From a virus: a stretch of DNA of 64,000 nucleotides. The stretch is from IMG/VR virus record IMGVR_UViG_3300050821_003995, positions 31,022 through 95,021 of that record; one strand, written 5' to 3'. Below, in pieces: positions 1 through 7,322 of the stretch. Numbering within the stretch: the stretch's first letter is position 1; each line of letters opens with the position of its first letter. The notes under the pieces are model-generated. The model did no database searches, was not told the DNA's origin, and saw only the letters and a list, made by a program, of their open reading frames with translations. Made by a program: the position numbers and the translations under genes.

Positions 1-211
1 ATTTGGTGTTGTCCCACGTGTATGGGCCTTTGTCTTCGTGACGTGCCATCACATATTGATCGCGACAACACCCACGTTTATTCATCCAGTCATCGCCAAG
101 ATGGTGCTTCCACCAAACAACCCATTCATCGTAGGTGAAATCAAATTTAATGCCACGCCGTAGCGCCGTGCTCTTCTGCTGTCTGAACGCGGTACGAAGC
201 TTGGAACGCAT
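1..211 (-). CDS. HNH-like homing endonuclease, partial at left edge
   Basis: Reading leftward from an ATG at 209-211, the frame is open to the window edge and gives about 70 residues. It opens with a basic helix, then FDFTYDEWVVWW, then YVMARHEDKGPY. This order (DEWxxWW, then YxMARxxDxGPY, then N) is the same as in the genes at 5015-5494 and 7569-7994, so the three are paralogues. The GPYxxxN segment resembles the C-terminal part of the catalytic region of phage HNH/AP2-type endonucleases, but the usual paired histidines are not visible, so activity is uncertain. The C-terminal helix-turn-helix expected from the paralogues lies outside the window. Confidence 0.75.
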   Translation of the reverse strand, partial: MRSKLRTAFRQQKSTALRRGIKFDFTYDEWVVWWKHHLGDDWMNKRGCCRDQYVMARHEDKGPYTWDNTK

Positions 212-967
212 CTAGAACCCCTACACTACATTAGGCTCATCCTCTACACCTCTAGACACCAACTGTCTAGGTTACCCTACGAGCGCAGCAATTACCCTCG
301 CATTTAATCATGGTTTATTCGCTCAGCCTGTGGCATGGTGGTTTTGTTGTTAGCGGCACCTTGCCCCTGAAACCTGACACCCTACCTAGCAGGTGCTTCA
401 GGCTCACAGGTACCGGCCACAACACCGCCCCGGCTCAGGTTTGTTGCGTGCCGGGGCGGTTACTACCCAAAGGTTTTGACCTGCCCCCGCAAGGCGCTAA
501 TGCGGCCGGGTGGTGACCGCCCTAGCAAAGGCTTTGCCTGGGATACGCCACCAAGCTCCCCGGCCTAGCCTAAAGGTGGTGACGCGGTTTGCCCCGTTAA
601 GTACCCGCCCTAGTACCCCACAGGCAAATGTGGAGCAGGAAGACCGGTACTAGGTTAGGCGGGGGCCGATCAAAGCCTTATGGTGTGTATTATGGAACGG
701 TAACGTACTGCTGACCGAAGCCAATGACCCTGCCAACCTGTTGAATTGGGGAAGCGGGAAGTACAGGCAAGAATACCCGTTCTTCTGGATTGAGAGGAGC
801 TCACCTGCGTCGCATTCGCTTGCGGCGACGAGCGCCTTACGCAGGCGTACCAACAAAATCGTCCAGAGTCAAGTCGGAGTCCAGAAGATTTAATAGCTGA
901 AGATCACCCACAGAAGCAGGAACAGGACGATCAGCAATGTTAGCATTACACGGCTAGTCGAGTTCAT
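212..967. ncRNA. Hairpin-rich non-coding region, candidate structured RNA
   Basis: No convincing gene in about 750 bases. Several strong inverted repeats sit between 366 and 845. There is a two-part stem at 366-402 (CCTGAA-ACCTG with CAGGT-gc-TTCAGG). An 11 bp perfect stem at 424-434/450-460 (ACCGCCCCGGC) has a 15-base loop. A 14 bp stem at 604-617/646-663 with a 4-base bulge encloses a smaller CCACA/TGTGG hairpin. A 7 bp stem lies at 804-810/839-845. None is followed by a T-run. Density and nesting suggest a folded RNA rather than terminators. Strand and ends cannot be decided and no clear promoter was seen. Confidence 0.4.
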
Positions 968-1201
968 CTATGTTATTACTCTTGTCACACGTCTTAGATC
1001 ACTGCCAATGCTAAGAACCTCAATGTGCTGCGCTCTGGACGCATTTATAAATAGGTTCGTCCACTCACGCTGGCATACCGGGCAATACGCTTTCCCATTC
1101 AGGATCGGTGCTCTGCTCCTAGGAGCCCAAACAAAGCCATCCGCATGCCACCGCCTAATCAACATTGTTTGACTATGTATATTGCAAAACCAGCTTCTCA
1201 T
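968..1201 (-). CDS. Small protein with a YCPVC zinc-knuckle-like motif, unknown function
   Basis: Last gene of the leftward operon, 77 residues. An AGG-containing site precedes the ATG by a few bases. The middle of the protein reads NGKAYCPVCQREW, which could hold half of a zinc site, but no second CxxC pair follows, so a complete zinc ribbon is not present. The NGKAY stretch loosely resembles the end of the LPEFIE-type motif in the neighbours, which I do not consider proof of relationship. Function unknown. Confidence 0.5.
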   Translation of the reverse strand: MRSWFCNIHSQTMLIRRWHADGFVWAPRSRAPILNGKAYCPVCQREWTNLFINASRAQHIEVLSIGSDLRRVTRVIT

Positions 1202-1210
1202 CCTGTATTC

Positions 1211-1477
1211 CTAAGATCGCCGAATACCTAGAATACTCTTTTTCAACTGTTGAAAGATTGACGCTTTAGGCTTGTCTATATCAAAAGGTGCCTGCTTTGG
1301 CTTCTCATACCCCACAAACTGATCGTGCCTGATAAATACCTTCCCGTCACGCATCTTCATAATACCCCGTGCCTTGCCTTCTATCACCTGAAACAGTGTG
1401 AATTGGGCGTCCGTTCTGTACCAGTACCCATCGTCATCCTGCCAACCTTTCAGTTCAGTTTTTGTGTCCTCACTCAC
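1211..1477 (-). CDS. LPEFIE-motif family protein, unknown function
   Basis: 88 residues; the start overlaps the end of the upstream gene by four bases (ATGA), as in a translationally coupled operon. Around residues 30-45 it carries a divergent copy of the family motif (FQVIEGKARGIMKMRDGKV), followed by a basic tail. The family members in this operon share the pattern of a hydrophobic residue, then IE, a basic/Ala-Arg-Gly step, M/I-K and a downstream NG or DG. No known domain recognised. Confidence 0.7.
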   Translation of the reverse strand: MSEDTKTELKGWQDDDGYWYRTDAQFTLFQVIEGKARGIMKMRDGKVFIRHDQFVGYEKPKQAPFDIDKPKASIFQQLKKSILGIRRS

Positions 1478-1749
1478 GGTATTTCATCCCTCCAAAGCAT
1501 CCACGCCTGCCAGCCCACCAGTACTTGGATCGTTACGCCCATTGCTTCCAGCTTCTTGAGTGTCAACTTCTCATTATTGATTGCTCTTTCAGCTTCATCT
1601 ACCCAGCTTGGTGTGTAATGATCTTTATCCAGCCTTTGAGTGATCCTGTCTAATGCGCCCGGCATGAATACGTGTTGGGCTTCCAGTTGCCTGAGCGTGG
1701 TTGCAATGATGTCCCTGGTTGAGATCATCTGGGTGTGCTCCGTGCCCAT
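1474..1749 (-). CDS. Unknown operon protein without the family motif
   Basis: 91 residues, overlapping both neighbours. It reads as a helical protein rich in charged residues with a Trp-rich end (VGWQAWMLWRDE). It lacks the LPEFIE motif found on either side. Overlap-coupled translation and normal codon use support a real gene. Function unknown. Confidence 0.6.
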   Translation of the reverse strand: MGTEHTQMISTRDIIATTLRQLEAQHVFMPGALDRITQRLDKDHYTPSWVDEAERAINNEKLTLKKLEAMGVTIQVLVGWQAWMLWRDEIP

Positions 1750-1934
1750 TCATCCTGTGAATCCTTGATCTTAACATAAATTTCCCCATTGACCCGCTTC
1801 ATCGTACCCTTGGCATTCCCCTCAATCCATTGTGGCACCGTGACACCTGCCGGGTGTACCCTGATCCACCTGATCCAGTTGCCCTTGCCATCATCCTCCA
1901 GCATGGTGCCGTTGTAAAATTCCCTGACGGTCAT
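1725..1934 (-). CDS. LPEFIE-motif family protein, unknown function
   Basis: 69 residues. The motif (VPQWIEGNAKGTMKRVNGEIY) takes up the middle third of the protein. It is preceded by a Trp-rich stretch (NWIRWIR), also seen in form if not sequence in other members. Start overlaps the stop of the gene upstream by four bases; its end overlaps the start of the next. Function unknown. Confidence 0.7.
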   Translation of the reverse strand: MTVREFYNGTMLEDDGKGNWIRWIRVHPAGVTVPQWIEGNAKGTMKRVNGEIYVKIKDSQDEWARSTPR

Positions 1935-2194
1935 CTTGTTGATGTCCTTGGTGCGCCCATGACCAAATAGCTTGGCAGCGAGAAAATTGTCTGATTGCTC
2001 TTGATAATCTCAATAGGTGCCAGCAGGAACACCCTGTTGCAATCACACGTCCTGAAATGAATCTTTTCATGCACAAGTTTAACATCATAGCCAAGCTCCA
2101 TGGTTCCCCTGGCCCTGCCTTCAATCCACCTAGGAATACTGATCTTGTCCCTGTTGATTACAAACCACCAAAACTGCGGTAGAATATTAGTCAT
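1931..2194 (-). CDS. LPEFIE-motif family protein, unknown function
   Basis: 87 residues. The N-terminus is Trp/Phe-rich (QFWWFV) and is followed by the motif (IPRWIEGRARGTMELGYD) at about residues 20-37. Behind it comes a segment with two Cys close together (RTCDC) and a hydrophobic stretch. Coupled by four-base overlaps to both neighbours. Function unknown. Confidence 0.7.
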   Translation of the reverse strand: MTNILPQFWWFVINRDKISIPRWIEGRARGTMELGYDVKLVHEKIHFRTCDCNRVFLLAPIEIIKSNQTIFSLPSYLVMGAPRTSTR

Positions 2195-2385
2195 GATCGT
2201 GGGATTGTCCTCAGGATGTATAGGGCGCCGTACATTTTCTTGATCGTCCCCCTTGCGGTTCTCTCAATATACTCGGGAAGAGTCAGGCTTTTGAGTTCTA
2301 CCGGTTCCCAATAACTTTGGGTGTTGTCTTCGTTCATCGGTTCCCACACCCTGGTGGGCTTGGTCCAGTGCGGTGGCCAGTTCAT
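2191..2385 (-). CDS. LPEFIE-motif family protein, unknown function
   Basis: 64 residues, the shortest full copy. A Trp-rich N-terminus (MNWPPHW) leads into the motif (LPEYIERTARGTIKKMYGALY) at about residues 36-56, after which the protein ends almost at once. The motif therefore appears to be the functional core of the family. Coupled by overlap to the gene downstream. Confidence 0.7.
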   Translation of the reverse strand: MNWPPHWTKPTRVWEPMNEDNTQSYWEPVELKSLTLPEYIERTARGTIKKMYGALYILRTIPRS

Positions 2386-2682
2386 CTAGTCGTTCTCGTA
2401 CAAGTAGTTGCCCCTTCTCACGGCTAGCGTTTTGCCCTCATGTTCGTATGAGGCTTCTTCAAACGCATGGCCGGTTGACATCCCTGCTAGGGTTTCGGTT
2501 TGCAGCGAGCCATCATCCAGCAGTTGCAGGCATTCGTATTCCCATACCTTGCTGCCGTCAGCGTCATCCGCACCCGCATCGTGCACCGGGCAACCTGCGC
2601 TGCCGCCCGCATTACACGTACAGGTCTTCCAGCCTAAGCCTAGGTGCTTGACCACCCATTTTTCGTCGGCGGTTTGTGACAT
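2386..2682 (-). CDS. Unknown small protein with Cys cluster
   Basis: About 98 residues from the ATG at 2680-2682. That start is preferred because an AAAGGAGG site lies about seven bases upstream, while the ATG at 2688 sits almost on top of it. It has TCTCNAGG...CPVH, three Cys and a His within about 20 residues, a possible metal site, and an acidic middle. Not recognised. Lies between two motif-family genes in the leftward operon. Confidence 0.6.
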   Translation of the reverse strand: MSQTADEKWVVKHLGLGWKTCTCNAGGSAGCPVHDAGADDADGSKVWEYECLQLLDDGSLQTETLAGMSTGHAFEEASYEHEGKTLAVRRGNYLYEND

Positions 2683-2684
2683 CT

Positions 2685-3062
2685 TCATCCTCCTTTCTTT
2701 TTGTTGCTCAGCCACACCCAAAATTCCCGCGTCAGGTGTTGCTGGTAGTTTTGCCAATAGGAATGCTTTTGCCGTGCCCGCAGCAAATCTTTGGTGATGG
2801 GGAATTTCATCACATTGGCAAACCTGTACTGATTGCTGTCGGAATCAGGTGAGGCTGCCTGGGCAATGTGCCAAGCCCATGCGGCCGCCCGTTGCTGCGG
2901 CGTGCGTCGGTCAACAGCGCAAGCCTCAACCATTTTACGGCCGCCCATGCCGCTTGCCTTGCGGGCTTGCGCTGCCGCTGCCGTGGGGTTGGCCGCGTAG
3001 GCAAAATGCCATTCATGCCATGCCCCGTTTGTGAGATTCACCTTGTACCATTCTTTGGCCAT
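2685..3062 (-). CDS. Unknown protein, Ala/Trp-rich
   Basis: 125 residues. The N-terminal half begins MAKEWYKVNLTNGAWHEW and continues with an Ala-rich helix of repeated small residues; the C-terminal half is basic and aromatic. Its end touches the start region of the next gene downstream. No domain recognised. About 100 bases of non-coding DNA separate it from the gene upstream. Confidence 0.55.
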   Translation of the reverse strand: MAKEWYKVNLTNGAWHEWHFAYAANPTAAAAQARKASGMGGRKMVEACAVDRRTPQQRAAAWAWHIAQAASPDSDSNQYRFANVMKFPITKDLLRARQKHSYWQNYQQHLTREFWVWLSNKKKGG

Positions 3063-3168
3063 GATGCTTCACCTTGGTTTGGGTTTAACAGCGCAGCATA
3101 GCAAACCTGGGGCGAAGTTTCACCTGGGATTATGGAGATCTTGCGACTGAGCGTTTCACCGGCACGTT

Positions 3169-3447
3169 TCACGTTCCATGTTTGTCTCCATACAGCATCT
3201 TGATCAGGTCCTGATCCATTTGATCATACATCCCGTCCAGTGCTGCCTTGCGTTCTTCCTCAACCTGAGCGTTGTATTCGTCCCACGTCATCGGTATGAG
3301 TTCCCGAATGACGCCGTTTTCACGCTTCATCGTGCCGCGTGCGCGCTTCTCAATGAACTCTGGAAGTGGGACACGGCGGGTGACAGTCTTCCAGAATGCC
3401 GCCAGGGCATTCGGCTTGAGGGTGTCGCTCTCAAACTCTGGTTCCAT
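3169..3447 (-). CDS. LPEFIE-motif family protein, unknown function
   Basis: 92 residues with one of the best motif copies (LPEFIEKRARGTMKRENG) in the middle, preceded by TRRVP. The C-terminal third is an acidic, Met-rich helix (YDQMDQDLIKML). Start overlaps the end of the gene at 3431-4063. Function unknown. Confidence 0.75.
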   Translation of the reverse strand: MEPEFESDTLKPNALAAFWKTVTRRVPLPEFIEKRARGTMKRENGVIRELIPMTWDEYNAQVEEERKAALDGMYDQMDQDLIKMLYGDKHGT

Positions 3448-4063
3448 GCTTCATCTCATTGCGCTTGCGGTCCAGCAGTTTCTTGATCTCATCTTTGGGC
3501 ATGGTGCCAAGCTTTGCCAACAGTTCGCGCACCTTGGGATCACGTGGCCGTGACCGTTCGGGTATCTTGCGACCAAGCATGGCGCAGCTATTGGCACGCT
3601 TGCGCTTGTGATCCTTGCCCGTCCACGTGATATAACCCAATAGTATTCCCAACGCGGCGGCACGTCCATATTCGTGGCTTGAGTAGGTAATGTGTTCTTC
3701 CCATGTTTGACCCTCGTGCTGCCTCATGGTGCCCTTGGCGCGTCCTTCAATAAACTCAGGCAGCGGGGTCGTCCCTTTGGGCAAGATCAGCCATTCACGA
3801 TGCTTGTGCTGCATGATCTTGAACGGCATGTTGGCCATCGCATCGCGCCACTTCTCAAACCAATAGCCTTTGTCGCGCGTGTCCCATTCGTGCTTGAGGG
3901 GAACCGCTTTGATCGCGGTGGCATTCTTTTGGTAACGGGTAAATGTTTCCAGAGCATCATCATCAGACGATGCTGGTGTCTTACACCAATCCTTATAGGG
4001 CTCTTGCTCATAGCCCAGGTTATCCAATGGCTGGTATTGCCAGTACCTTACGTCATACCACAT
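3431..4063 (-). CDS. LPEFIE-motif family protein, longest member
   Basis: 210 residues, first gene of the leftward operon. The N-terminal half is Trp/Tyr-rich and charged. The motif (LPEFIEGRAKGTMRQHEG) lies at about residues 100-117. Beyond it are a short hydrophobic stretch (AALGILLGYITW) and a basic C-terminal half that looks helical. It is the only family member with sizeable extra sequence on both sides, suggesting the short ones are a minimal version. Function unknown. Confidence 0.7.
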   Translation of the reverse strand: MWYDVRYWQYQPLDNLGYEQEPYKDWCKTPASSDDDALETFTRYQKNATAIKAVPLKHEWDTRDKGYWFEKWRDAMANMPFKIMQHKHREWLILPKGTTPLPEFIEGRAKGTMRQHEGQTWEEHITYSSHEYGRAAALGILLGYITWTGKDHKRKRANSCAMLGRKIPERSRPRDPKVRELLAKLGTMPKDEIKKLLDRKRNEMKHGTRV

Positions 4064-4098
4064 ACCAGCACCCTAGCATATTGATAACGAGTTTGCAG

Positions 4099-4140
4099 CG
4101 AAAATTAAAGAGCCAGCGCCTTTCTATCGGCCGCTGGCTC
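4099..4140 (-). terminator. Likely intrinsic terminator for leftward transcription
   Basis: A 9 bp perfect stem (GAGCCAGCG at 4110-4118 with CGCTGGCTC at 4132-4140) has a 13-base loop. On the minus strand it is followed directly by a T-rich run (TTTAATTTT). It would stop leftward transcripts from the 5015-5494 gene before the operon that starts at 4063, which implies the operon has its own promoter in about 45 bases. Confidence 0.6.
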
Positions 4141-5014
4141 CAGTTCCAAAAAGGTCCAATTTGGGGGGGTTACTTCATGCTCATCCTCCTAAGTCATTGC
4201 TGGTGCCACCCCACAATCACTTTGGCGTGCCCACACAGTAATTCACCTAACCGGCGAACTTGCAACAGAATTTTTGGACCGCATCGCATCAACTCGTAAT
4301 TAGGCGTAGTTTATTCGTTTGAAATTTGCTGTAGTGGTTAAGTGTGCCCTGTAGTCGTCACCTTGGCGGCTTTGACCGGGCACGTTTTGATAGGGGCACC
4401 TAACCCCTAGCTGCGCTGCCCCAGTGTACCGGGCAGCCTATGATAACAACGGGCAAACCTCAACCGTTGCCAAGCAAGCCGGTCAAACCGGCACGCTGCA
4501 CTTGATGGGATAAACTGATAATGCGTATGCCCCAATACGGTCAAAGCAAAAAGCGCCTTGTGGCGCCAATGCTGCCGCGCGAAAATGCGCTGCTTGGCCG
4601 TGTTCACTATCATGCAAAGCGTGACCGTAAAAAGTCACGCAACGATCACCGGGTGTACCATTGGGATATTGGCTTCAATAAAGTCGATAACGGCCCAAGG
4701 TTTTGAACGTCACTAAGCGGCAGGCAATTGGAAGGCAGCAGGGCAATTGATCCCGTAGGGTGGCCGTATCAGCCGTCCTATCCCGTCCCCCGGTTGCGTG
4801 GCACTTGATTGGGCCACGTCGGGCGTCAGCGGCGAAGCTATGCCCACAAGCCACTTGCAGATAATTGGCAAAAGGGCTGATCCACGTCAGCATCGTTCAT
4901 TTCAAATTAGATGACCCACCAAGTAAAATTCCAAGGTGAAAACCCTTGGCCGGGCGCTCCCCGCGCGAACATGGGCATTTGGTTTGAAGACCTGAGTGAT
5001 GTTGCCCCTGTCAG
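4141..5014. other. Largely non-coding region with a cluster of stem-loops
   Basis: About 870 bases with at most one small gene (4521-4706). Between 4392 and 4492 four stem-loops follow each other: AGGGG/CCCCT at 4392-4409, GCTGCCC/GGGCAGC at 4415-4437, CAACGG/CCGTTG at 4447-4469, and GCCGGT-caa-ACCGGC at 4478-4492. This resembles the other hairpin-rich regions at 240-850 and 16337-16734. Beyond 4710 I see no supported feature. Confidence 0.4.
4521..4706 (+). CDS. Possible small basic protein
   Basis: 61 residues, very basic (RDRKKSRNDH) with HYHAKR. It starts directly after the stem-loop cluster at 4392-4492. The upstream site is weak (GATGGGA). It could be a real DNA- or RNA-binding peptide or a chance frame in non-coding DNA. 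Confidence 0.3.
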   Translation: MRMPQYGQSKKRLVAPMLPRENALLGRVHYHAKRDRKKSRNDHRVYHWDIGFNKVDNGPRF

Positions 5015-5494
5015 CTAACCTTTGATGCCAATAGAAGCGCGTGTTTTTCTTGAGGGTAAGTTCTGTGTTACGTGTTTCCAATACTTGCCCCGGCATATGT
5101 CCTGAACATAACCACGGTTTAGGCCATATTGCCGGGCAAGCTTCTTGTACCCCAATGGTGATGTGTAAAGAGCAATGACTTGTTCTTTAGTCAATTTAGC
5201 ATTGTGGTGGTTCTCACCACATCTTGCTAGATGATTGCAATTATACTTACCAGCCGCAGTGTTCTCAGTTGCTAAAATGCACTGAACATTGTTTGGATGA
5301 TAAGGGCCAACATCATTGTTCCGTGCCATTACATATTGACCATGATGCAACCCCCGCTTCTCAAACCAGCGGTAACCTAGGTGGTCTTCCCACCACTCAA
5401 CCCATTCATCGAATGTAAATTGAAACTTGATGCCCCGGTTCCTGGCGGCAGAACGCTGCCAACTAAAAGCATCACGTATTCTATCTTTTGACAT
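5015..5494 (-). CDS. HNH-like homing endonuclease with C-terminal HTH
   Basis: 159 residues from the ATG at 5492-5494; the frame is open further upstream, but residues before MSKDRIRDAF are not shared with paralogues. Order: basic N-terminal helix, FDEWVEWWEDHLG, YVMARNNDVGPY with following N-V, then KLTKEQVIALY and a helix-turn-helix (YKKLARQYGLNRGYVQDI) ending in KYWKHV. The C-terminal HTH plus WKH ending is shared with 7569-7994 and, in part, with 42480-43052. Stands alone on the minus strand in front of the rightward operon. Such genes are commonly mobile, intron-free homing elements; cleavage is inferred only. Confidence 0.75.
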   Translation of the reverse strand: MSKDRIRDAFSWQRSAARNRGIKFQFTFDEWVEWWEDHLGYRWFEKRGLHHGQYVMARNNDVGPYHPNNVQCILATENTAAGKYNCNHLARCGENHHNAKLTKEQVIALYTSPLGYKKLARQYGLNRGYVQDICRGKYWKHVTQNLPSRKTRASIGIKG

Positions 5495-5566
5495 AAGTGC
5501 CCCTTGATTGAATTGTATATAACAACACATAACCCGACCCCACAACCTCAAACTAAGGAGACTGCA

Positions 5567-5734
5567 ATGAAATACAATGTGATCTTTAGCCGCGAAGTGT
5601 TTTACTCAGTTCAAGTGGATGCTGCCAATGCTGAAGATGCTCAGCACATGGCAGAAGAAATCTTGGACCCGCCAAGCCACTACTTCGCTGAGAGCAAAAT
5701 TGAGTTCTCAAGCGTCGAACCGGATGGAAACTAG
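5567..5734 (+). CDS. Small conserved-looking phage protein
   Basis: 55 residues; ATG at 5567 follows a TAAGGAG site at 5554-5560. Short beta-alpha-beta-like sequence (YNVIFSREVFYSVQVDA, then NAEDAQHMAEEIL). First gene of the long rightward series. Function unknown. Confidence 0.65.
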   Translation: MKYNVIFSREVFYSVQVDAANAEDAQHMAEEILDPPSHYFAESKIEFSSVEPDGN

Positions 5735-5736
5735 CC

Positions 5737-5955
5737 ATGACGCAGAACCCGAACTGTGACGGCGACAAGTGCCAGTACGGCACAGGTGAAGTCCGCGTCT
5801 ACCCGTTGGGTGGCGGCGGCAATCTCATCTTGTGCCGTGCGTGCTGGATACACGAAAACAATTACCGCCATTCCCGTGGCGTTGAAACGGGAGCACCTGA
5901 GAATTGGCCCCAGGTCATGTGGGCCTCATCCAAAGTCTACAACACAGGAGCTTAG
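5737..5955 (+). CDS. Small Cys-containing phage protein, possible zinc binder
   Basis: 72 residues. Contains CDGDKC near the N-terminus and LCRACW in the middle, a four-Cys arrangement fitting a zinc knuckle, around a Gly-rich turn (PLGGGGN). From memory, similar short proteins with this pattern occur in many phages as unknowns. Two bases separate it from the gene before and three from the one after. Confidence 0.65.
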   Translation: MTQNPNCDGDKCQYGTGEVRVYPLGGGGNLILCRACWIHENNYRHSRGVETGAPENWPQVMWASSKVYNTGA

Positions 5956-5958
5956 ATC

Positions 5959-6495
5959 ATGTCGACACGTGCCTTATACTCGTTCATCGGTGACGATGGT
6001 AGCTACAACATCTACAAACACCACGATGGATATCCAAGTGGGGCTGCAAAAGCAATAAAATGCACCATCGACTGGTTTGCGTGGCAATTACCACGCTACG
6101 AAAGCGATGAATTTGCAGCGGCGTTCTGTGCTGCCGGGAAAACTCATAGCTTTGAGAACGTTGACGAACTTGTTCTTTATGCCACAAACTATGGCCCGAA
6201 GGGTCAGTACCACACTTCCAAAGGTGGTGGCGTGCGTCTCATGCCACAAGGCAACCCCGGTGAGGTGGCTTGCAAGAATTGCAGCGACATTGCGTACCGC
6301 TATGAGATCAAAATGGGCACGCCACTTCCCGAATATATTGAAAAACGCGCCCGTAAGATTGCACAAACCCCAACCCTTCTTGTCAAAGCATTTGAAGGCA
6401 ATTGGTAGGATGGCGTGGCAAAAGAAACTGAAATCTTCAGCGGCACCTTTGACAAGTTCTATACCTGGGTCATGAAGAAGGAAAAAGCTGCCTAA
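5959..6495 (+). pseudogene. Conserved phage protein interrupted by an in-frame amber codon
   Basis: Starts MSTRALYSFIGDDG and has YNIYKHHDGYPSGAA, GGGVRLMPQGN and YRYEI, a set I recall from a widespread phage/bacterial protein of unknown function. The frame stops at TAG 6406-6408 after FEGNW. In the same frame 28 codons follow (DGVAKETEIFSGTFDKFYTW and so on) to TAA 6493-6495; that tail matches how such proteins usually end. A terminator-like stem-loop follows at 6506-6529. Just before the break the protein carries LPEYIEKRAR, the motif of the leftward operon family, apparently inserted. Could be a nonsense mutation or a readthrough site. Confidence 0.65.
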
Positions 6496-6505
6496 GTGTT
6501 ACTAG

Positions 6506-6529
6506 AGCCCACTGCTAAGCCGGTGGGCT
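6506..6529 (+). terminator. Stem-loop, terminator-like
   Basis: AGCCCACTG pairs with CGGTGGGCT (9 bp, one G-T) around a 6-base loop. It starts 11 bases after the TAA that would end the readthrough form of the preceding gene. No T-run follows, so termination is uncertain. Confidence 0.4.
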
Positions 6530-6557
6530 TCAGGGAACCCTTGCAGAGGAGTGGATT

Positions 6558-6752
6558 ATGAAAGTTGTTGTGGGATGTAATGCCAGAGACTACTGGCTTA
6601 CTGAATATACTGCATGGCATGAAGAACACAAAGTGCCATTCGTTGACATAGCCGATGAGGACTGGCGTGATTACTGTCAGCATCTTAACGAATGCCAAGA
6701 GTGGACCGACTTCATCGTCGGGCTGGAAGCCGAGCAGAAAGCCAAATCATGA
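6558..6752 (+). CDS. Small acidic protein, unknown
   Basis: 64 residues, preceded by a good GAGGAG site. Acidic and Trp/Tyr-rich (DEDWRDYCQHL, EWTDFIVGLEAE). Its stop overlaps the next start (ATGA). Function unknown. Confidence 0.65.
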   Translation: MKVVVGCNARDYWLTEYTAWHEEHKVPFVDIADEDWRDYCQHLNECQEWTDFIVGLEAEQKAKS

Positions 6753-7222
6753 AGAACAAAGAACCCACGATGGCCAAATATCTGGACCGGCTAACGCACC
6801 GGGAACAGCAGATCATCTGCCATCAAGTGAGAACCCACAACAGCGAGCAAAGGTATGCTCATCTGCATCCTTGGCTGTTGCCGTTCATCCCACTTCATCT
6901 AGTTCTGTTTTGTCTGGGCAATAGCAAAACAGTTCGCCCAATAGCCGTTATCATAGCCAAGCTCCCTGGGGCCGAATACTGGGACCTGCCTGATAAGATT
7001 GTTCTGCGGGACAAGAAGGTTCACAGAATGTTTGGCCCACACCCTGAAAAGGGAAAAGCCATCACATGGCTTCCCAAACGAACAGCAGGCAGGACGGTGG
7101 TCAGCCCCATTGTGACACTGGTCCGTAAGCATCGCGGCACCGGCTACGGTTCATGGGAAGTTGGCGTAGCCCCAGAGTACAAGATGGCCGTGCTGAATTG
7201 GCTTAGCGACACCTGCGGCTGA
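6749..7222 (+). CDS. Unknown protein with one hydrophobic segment
   Basis: 157 residues from the ATG overlapping the previous stop; an ATG at 6770 is an alternative. The region around residues 35-52 is strongly hydrophobic and could be a membrane segment (WLLPFIPLHLVLF). The rest is basic with several Pro-Gly turns. No domain recognised. Confidence 0.55.
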   Translation: MKNKEPTMAKYLDRLTHREQQIICHQVRTHNSEQRYAHLHPWLLPFIPLHLVLFCLGNSKTVRPIAVIIAKLPGAEYWDLPDKIVLRDKKVHRMFGPHPEKGKAITWLPKRTAGRTVVSPIVTLVRKHRGTGYGSWEVGVAPEYKMAVLNWLSDTCG

Positions 7223-7251
7223 GCAAGCCCCTAGGCGTGCCATTACCGGCC

Positions 7252-7269
7252 GCGCTATACCCCTAGCGC
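7252..7269 (+). other. Stem-loop in intergenic gap
   Basis: GCGCTA/TAGCGC with a 6-base loop, followed by a weaker GCCG/CGGC hairpin near 7293-7307. Lies in the 100-base gap between genes. Role unknown; no T-run. Confidence 0.35.
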
Positions 7270-7322
7270 CTTACCTTAAACCCCTATTCAGCGCCGCTTA
7301 AAACGGCAGCAAAGGCCACCCT

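Noticed and set aside
4675-4893. Minus-strand frame of 72 codons
   Set aside because: No ribosome site, no neighbour relation and a composition typical of shadow frames in non-coding DNA.
5504-5532. Promoter TTGATT...ACATAA before 5567
   Set aside because: The -10 element matches consensus at only about half of its positions; the gap is AT-rich and could hold a promoter in either direction, but nothing specific can be placed.
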